Source: Candidatus Uhrbacteria bacterium (GTDB lineage Bacteria > Patescibacteriota > Patescibacteriia > 2-12-FULL-60-25). From it: a stretch of DNA of 38,326 bases. The number at the start of each line of letters is the position of its first letter. Positions within the stretch are counted from its first letter, which is position 1. The notes below the pieces were generated by a model. It ran no database searches and was not told the origin of the DNA. It saw only the letters and a program-made list of their open reading frames with translations. The position numbers and the translations under genes are program-made. This document shows, piece by piece, positions 36,136-38,326 of this stretch. Where the stretch lies: NCBI GenBank assembly GCA_903918235.1, contig CAIXDN010000081.1:1-38326 (forward strand), written 5' to 3'.

Positions 36136-38326
36136 TTACGGAGTAGCTGGTGCTACCGGATCTGGCGCTGGCGTAGGAGCTGGCTCGGGGGCTGGCGCTG
36201 GCGCAGGAACCACAACCGGTTCTACCACAGGCTCTACGATAGGCTCGACGACAGGCGCTGGAGCTGGCTCAGGAACAAGCTCAGGTGCAGGAACCACAAC
36301 CGGGTCTGCAGGAGGAATAACCTCTACAGCAGGAGCCTCAACAACTGGAGCAACTTCCGGAACAATAGCAGGCTCCGGGGCTGGTTGAGATACAACAACC
36401 GGCACAACTTCTTCTACGACACTTGGTGAACTGGACGAAGAAACTGTCGTCTTAACGTCCTTTACTGCCAAGGCGATCCAGTTAAAGCTCACATTTTCCG
36501 TAGCAGTCTTGTTCAAGAGAATCGTAAACCCATGAACAGACTTGTGCGTGATGGCAAAGGCATGATTCTCAGAGAAGTAGACGGCAAGACGATTGTTATA
36601 TGTGCTAGTCGTCTCATCAGTCTGATCAAAGGAAACGCTAGCGCTGATGACTGGCTGAGCAAGGTATTCTCGTTCAAATAGAACATCAACAGATGTATCA
36701 CCTTGACGCACGACAGCAAATCCAGCCGTATCTGCATTCACATAAGGTCGACCAAAGAAATACGTATCACCTGTAAAGGTTAAGAGTTCACCGATAGAAT
36801 GAATCTGATCTACAACAAGTCCACCGTGGAACACCGACTCTCCCTGAACAACCAATCCCCCATCAACACTCAAATCATCCAAATTCAACGTTCTTGGCAA
36901 AGCAACCGTGCTAGATGCTGACCATGCATCACGTAATGCACCAATCTGATTTTCAACATCAGTAAATCGTTGTTCGTATGAAAGCATCGTAGAAGAAGCA
37001 GCATCCAAGCTCAACAAAACGTTTTGCAAAGTAGATGAAGTCTGAAGAGCATCAAATGTAAGCGCATCCAACTGAGGGCTCTCTATAAAACCAGCAGAGA
37101 TGCTACTCGCATGAAGCATGCCAGCGACATTTAAACTCTGTGCTGTAAGCGTTGGTGTAACGATCTCTAAACCGGCAATAATCTTATCTGTCACAATAAG
37201 CGATTGTTGGTCCGTATCAGAGACGGGCCGTATTAAGAAGCCCGCAAGAACATCAGCTGAGGCAGAAGAAGAAACTGACGCAGGATTAAATGAGCCCTGA
37301 GAATACCCATTCTTCACAAACATGATCACACTACCGACACCTTCACCATCAAAAGAGGAAAGAGCCTGACCAATGGTTACGCCAGCCTTCATCGCTTTCA
37401 TCGCAACACCAGGAATATCAGAGGCTGTAAGGTAGTCACCGGACTTAATAGCGCCACTAGAAGCGGTGACGCGAACCGGAATGCGTCCAGATAAAGCCAC
37501 CATTACAGGCGAGCCTTCACCAGGAGTATCCCCAATAACCAAGCCAGGACGAGTAGAAACAACACCCAACACGCGAGCGTCATAAGCTCCATTACTGCGC
37601 AAGATCTGACCAGCTGCGGAAGAATCCAAACTCACAACTTCGCCAGGAGCAACCGTCTTATCCGCACTATAATATATTTCTGCCAAGTCAGCACCAAACT
37701 TAACTTCCTCTACCGTCATTTGGGAACTAGATGTCGTCGGAGCAGCTGATGCTGCCGACACACACAATCTATAGCCAGTAGCCGTTGTCGTAGCAGGAGA
37801 ATCAACAAAGCTGACAGTAATATTGCTTCCTTCCGCTGAATGCTGTCCGGTTGTGTTCACAACAGTCGTTCCAACCTGCACCCCAGCCGCACACGATACT
37901 CCACGACGGAGTTTAACAGACACAACTGATTGAACAGCATTTGCATTAATTTGCGTCGTTGCAACAACCCACATTTGATTTGTAACTAATGAAGGGGTAG
38001 TTGTAACGCTCACAAGTGATGTTTCTACCGCTGTCAACGTAACAGCCGTGGTTGAACTCGCATTTTTGACGTTAGGAACACCACTCGCCGCCTGACAATT
38101 TGTACCATCAGCAAGACAGACATTTTTGCCTCCAACGAAAAGTTGGCTAGTTGAAGCAACTCCTGAAACAAAAAGGTTTGTTGTCGTGGCATTCGTAGAT
38201 GTCGTATTCGTAAACACACCCGTCGATGCCGTTGTCGCACCAATCGGGGTGCCATCAATTGTACTGCCAGAAAGCGTAAGAACATTAGAAACGTTTGCGT
38301 CAGAAAGAGCTCCCGTGATAGATCCA
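36136..38326 (-). CDS. Large surface protein with an IMC/peptidase-like module and a Pro/Ala tail, cut by the right edge
   Basis: The frame runs open off the right edge; the track start (GTG, 38217) is internal, since upstream codons (LSGSTIDGTPIGATTASTGVF) continue the typical repeat of phage-tail-like and CPR surface proteins. The visible ~730 residues hold Ser/Thr-rich repeats (SSTTAVTLTAVETSLVSVTTT), then ADLAEIYYSADKTVAPGEVVSLD followed by VLGVVSTRPGLVIGD and VMVALSGRIPVRV, a module recalling the endosialidase or peptidase-G2 intramolecular chaperones. Next come coiled and beta regions, then FNWIALAVKD, and a final 90-residue low-complexity tail of Pro, Ala, Val and Glu (PAPAPAPEPAPTPAPDPV). 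Such proteins are probably secreted and surface-exposed, perhaps wall-bound by the tail. It heads, or lies in, the operon with the three one-TM proteins and SpoIID. Confidence 0.8.
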   Translation of the reverse strand, partial: GSITGALSDANVSNVLTLSGSTIDGTPIGATTASTGVFTNTTSTNATTTNLFVSGVASTSQLFVGGKNVCLADGTNCQAASGVPNVKNASSTTAVTLTAVETSLVSVTTTPSLVTNQMWVVATTQINANAVQSVVSVKLRRGVSCAAGVQVGTTVVNTTGQHSAEGSNITVSFVDSPATTTATGYRLCVSAASAAPTTSSSQMTVEEVKFGADLAEIYYSADKTVAPGEVVSLDSSAAGQILRSNGAYDARVLGVVSTRPGLVIGDTPGEGSPVMVALSGRIPVRVTASSGAIKSGDYLTASDIPGVAMKAMKAGVTIGQALSSFDGEGVGSVIMFVKNGYSQGSFNPASVSSSASADVLAGFLIRPVSDTDQQSLIVTDKIIAGLEIVTPTLTAQSLNVAGMLHASSISAGFIESPQLDALTFDALQTSSTLQNVLLSLDAASSTMLSYEQRFTDVENQIGALRDAWSASSTVALPRTLNLDDLSVDGGLVVQGESVFHGGLVVDQIHSIGELLTFTGDTYFFGRPYVNADTAGFAVVRQGDTSVDVLFEREYLAQPVISASVSFDQTDETTSTYNNRLAVYFSENHAFAITHKSVHGFTILLNKTATENVSFNWIALAVKDVKTTVSSSSSPSVVEEVVPVVVSQPAPEPAIVPEVAPVVEAPAVEVIPPADPVVVPAPELVPEPAPAPVVEPIVEPVVEPVVVPAPAPAPEPAPTPAPDPVAPATP

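Overview
The window reads as a chromosomal segment of a Candidate Phyla Radiation (Patescibacteria) bacterium, probably on the Parcubacteria side. This is inference, not a placement. The signs are a shortened SMC with no visible hinge, a PilB/GspE ATPase with no cysteines at the usual zinc-binding site, an operon of one-TM proteins with LytR_C tails beside a SpoIID-like secreted protein, several half-size or lineage-specific ORFs, and mostly single-gene transcription units. The genetic code looks standard: TAA, TAG and TGA all end recognisable genes.

Layout. 1-2.2 kb: cut-off EamA-type transporter, tRNA-Arg(TCT), XerC/D-type tyrosine recombinase, orphan gene. 2.2-5.9 kb: glycan cluster of a polyprenyl-phosphate sugar transferase and two GT4 glycosyltransferases, the second carrying a 7-nt tandem repeat in its coding sequence. 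5.8-14.3 kb: hypothetical gene, rpsA, two orphan genes, ftsH, a membrane protein and pilB. 14.3-17.7 kb: an orphan gene with a TTG start, tsaE/tsaD, a single-EamA-domain protein and a Prx5-type peroxiredoxin. 17.7-20.7 kb: a small integrated element between candidate att repeats, abutting tRNA-Glu(TTC), with an HTH gene, a membrane protein and a frameshifted large serine recombinase. 20.8-31 kb: P-type cation ATPase, vanW with an in-frame amber, trmD and a KH-domain gene, rpsP, an orphan gene, smc, rbfA, an NrnA-type DHH phosphoesterase and clpP. 31-38.3 kb: minus-strand envelope genes, namely an unknown protein, SpoIID-like, three paralogous one-TM proteins and a large surface protein cut by the window edge.

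How it works together. Translation and RNA functions (S1, S16, TrmD, KH, RbfA, NrnA-like, TsaD/E, two tRNAs), proteolysis (FtsH, ClpP), chromosome maintenance (SMC, Xer) and surface functions (glycan synthesis, pilus motor, secreted proteins) are interleaved.

Two initiation styles stand out. Many conserved genes have a -10 element (often TGnTAnnnT) only about 6-12 nt before the ATG and no Shine-Dalgarno sequence, which suggests leaderless or near-leaderless mRNAs. A set of lineage-specific genes instead has a consensus TTGAC-N17 promoter, a real leader, a GGAGG-type ribosome site and a strong terminator of its own.

The best leads are this split and the orphan cassettes, the frameshifted recombinase element at tRNA-Glu, the hingeless SMC, the heptamer arrays (one inside a glycosyltransferase, one inside the smc/rbfA promoter), the amber-interrupted vanW, a perfect 46-bp palindrome behind clpP, and the triplicated module in the envelope operon.
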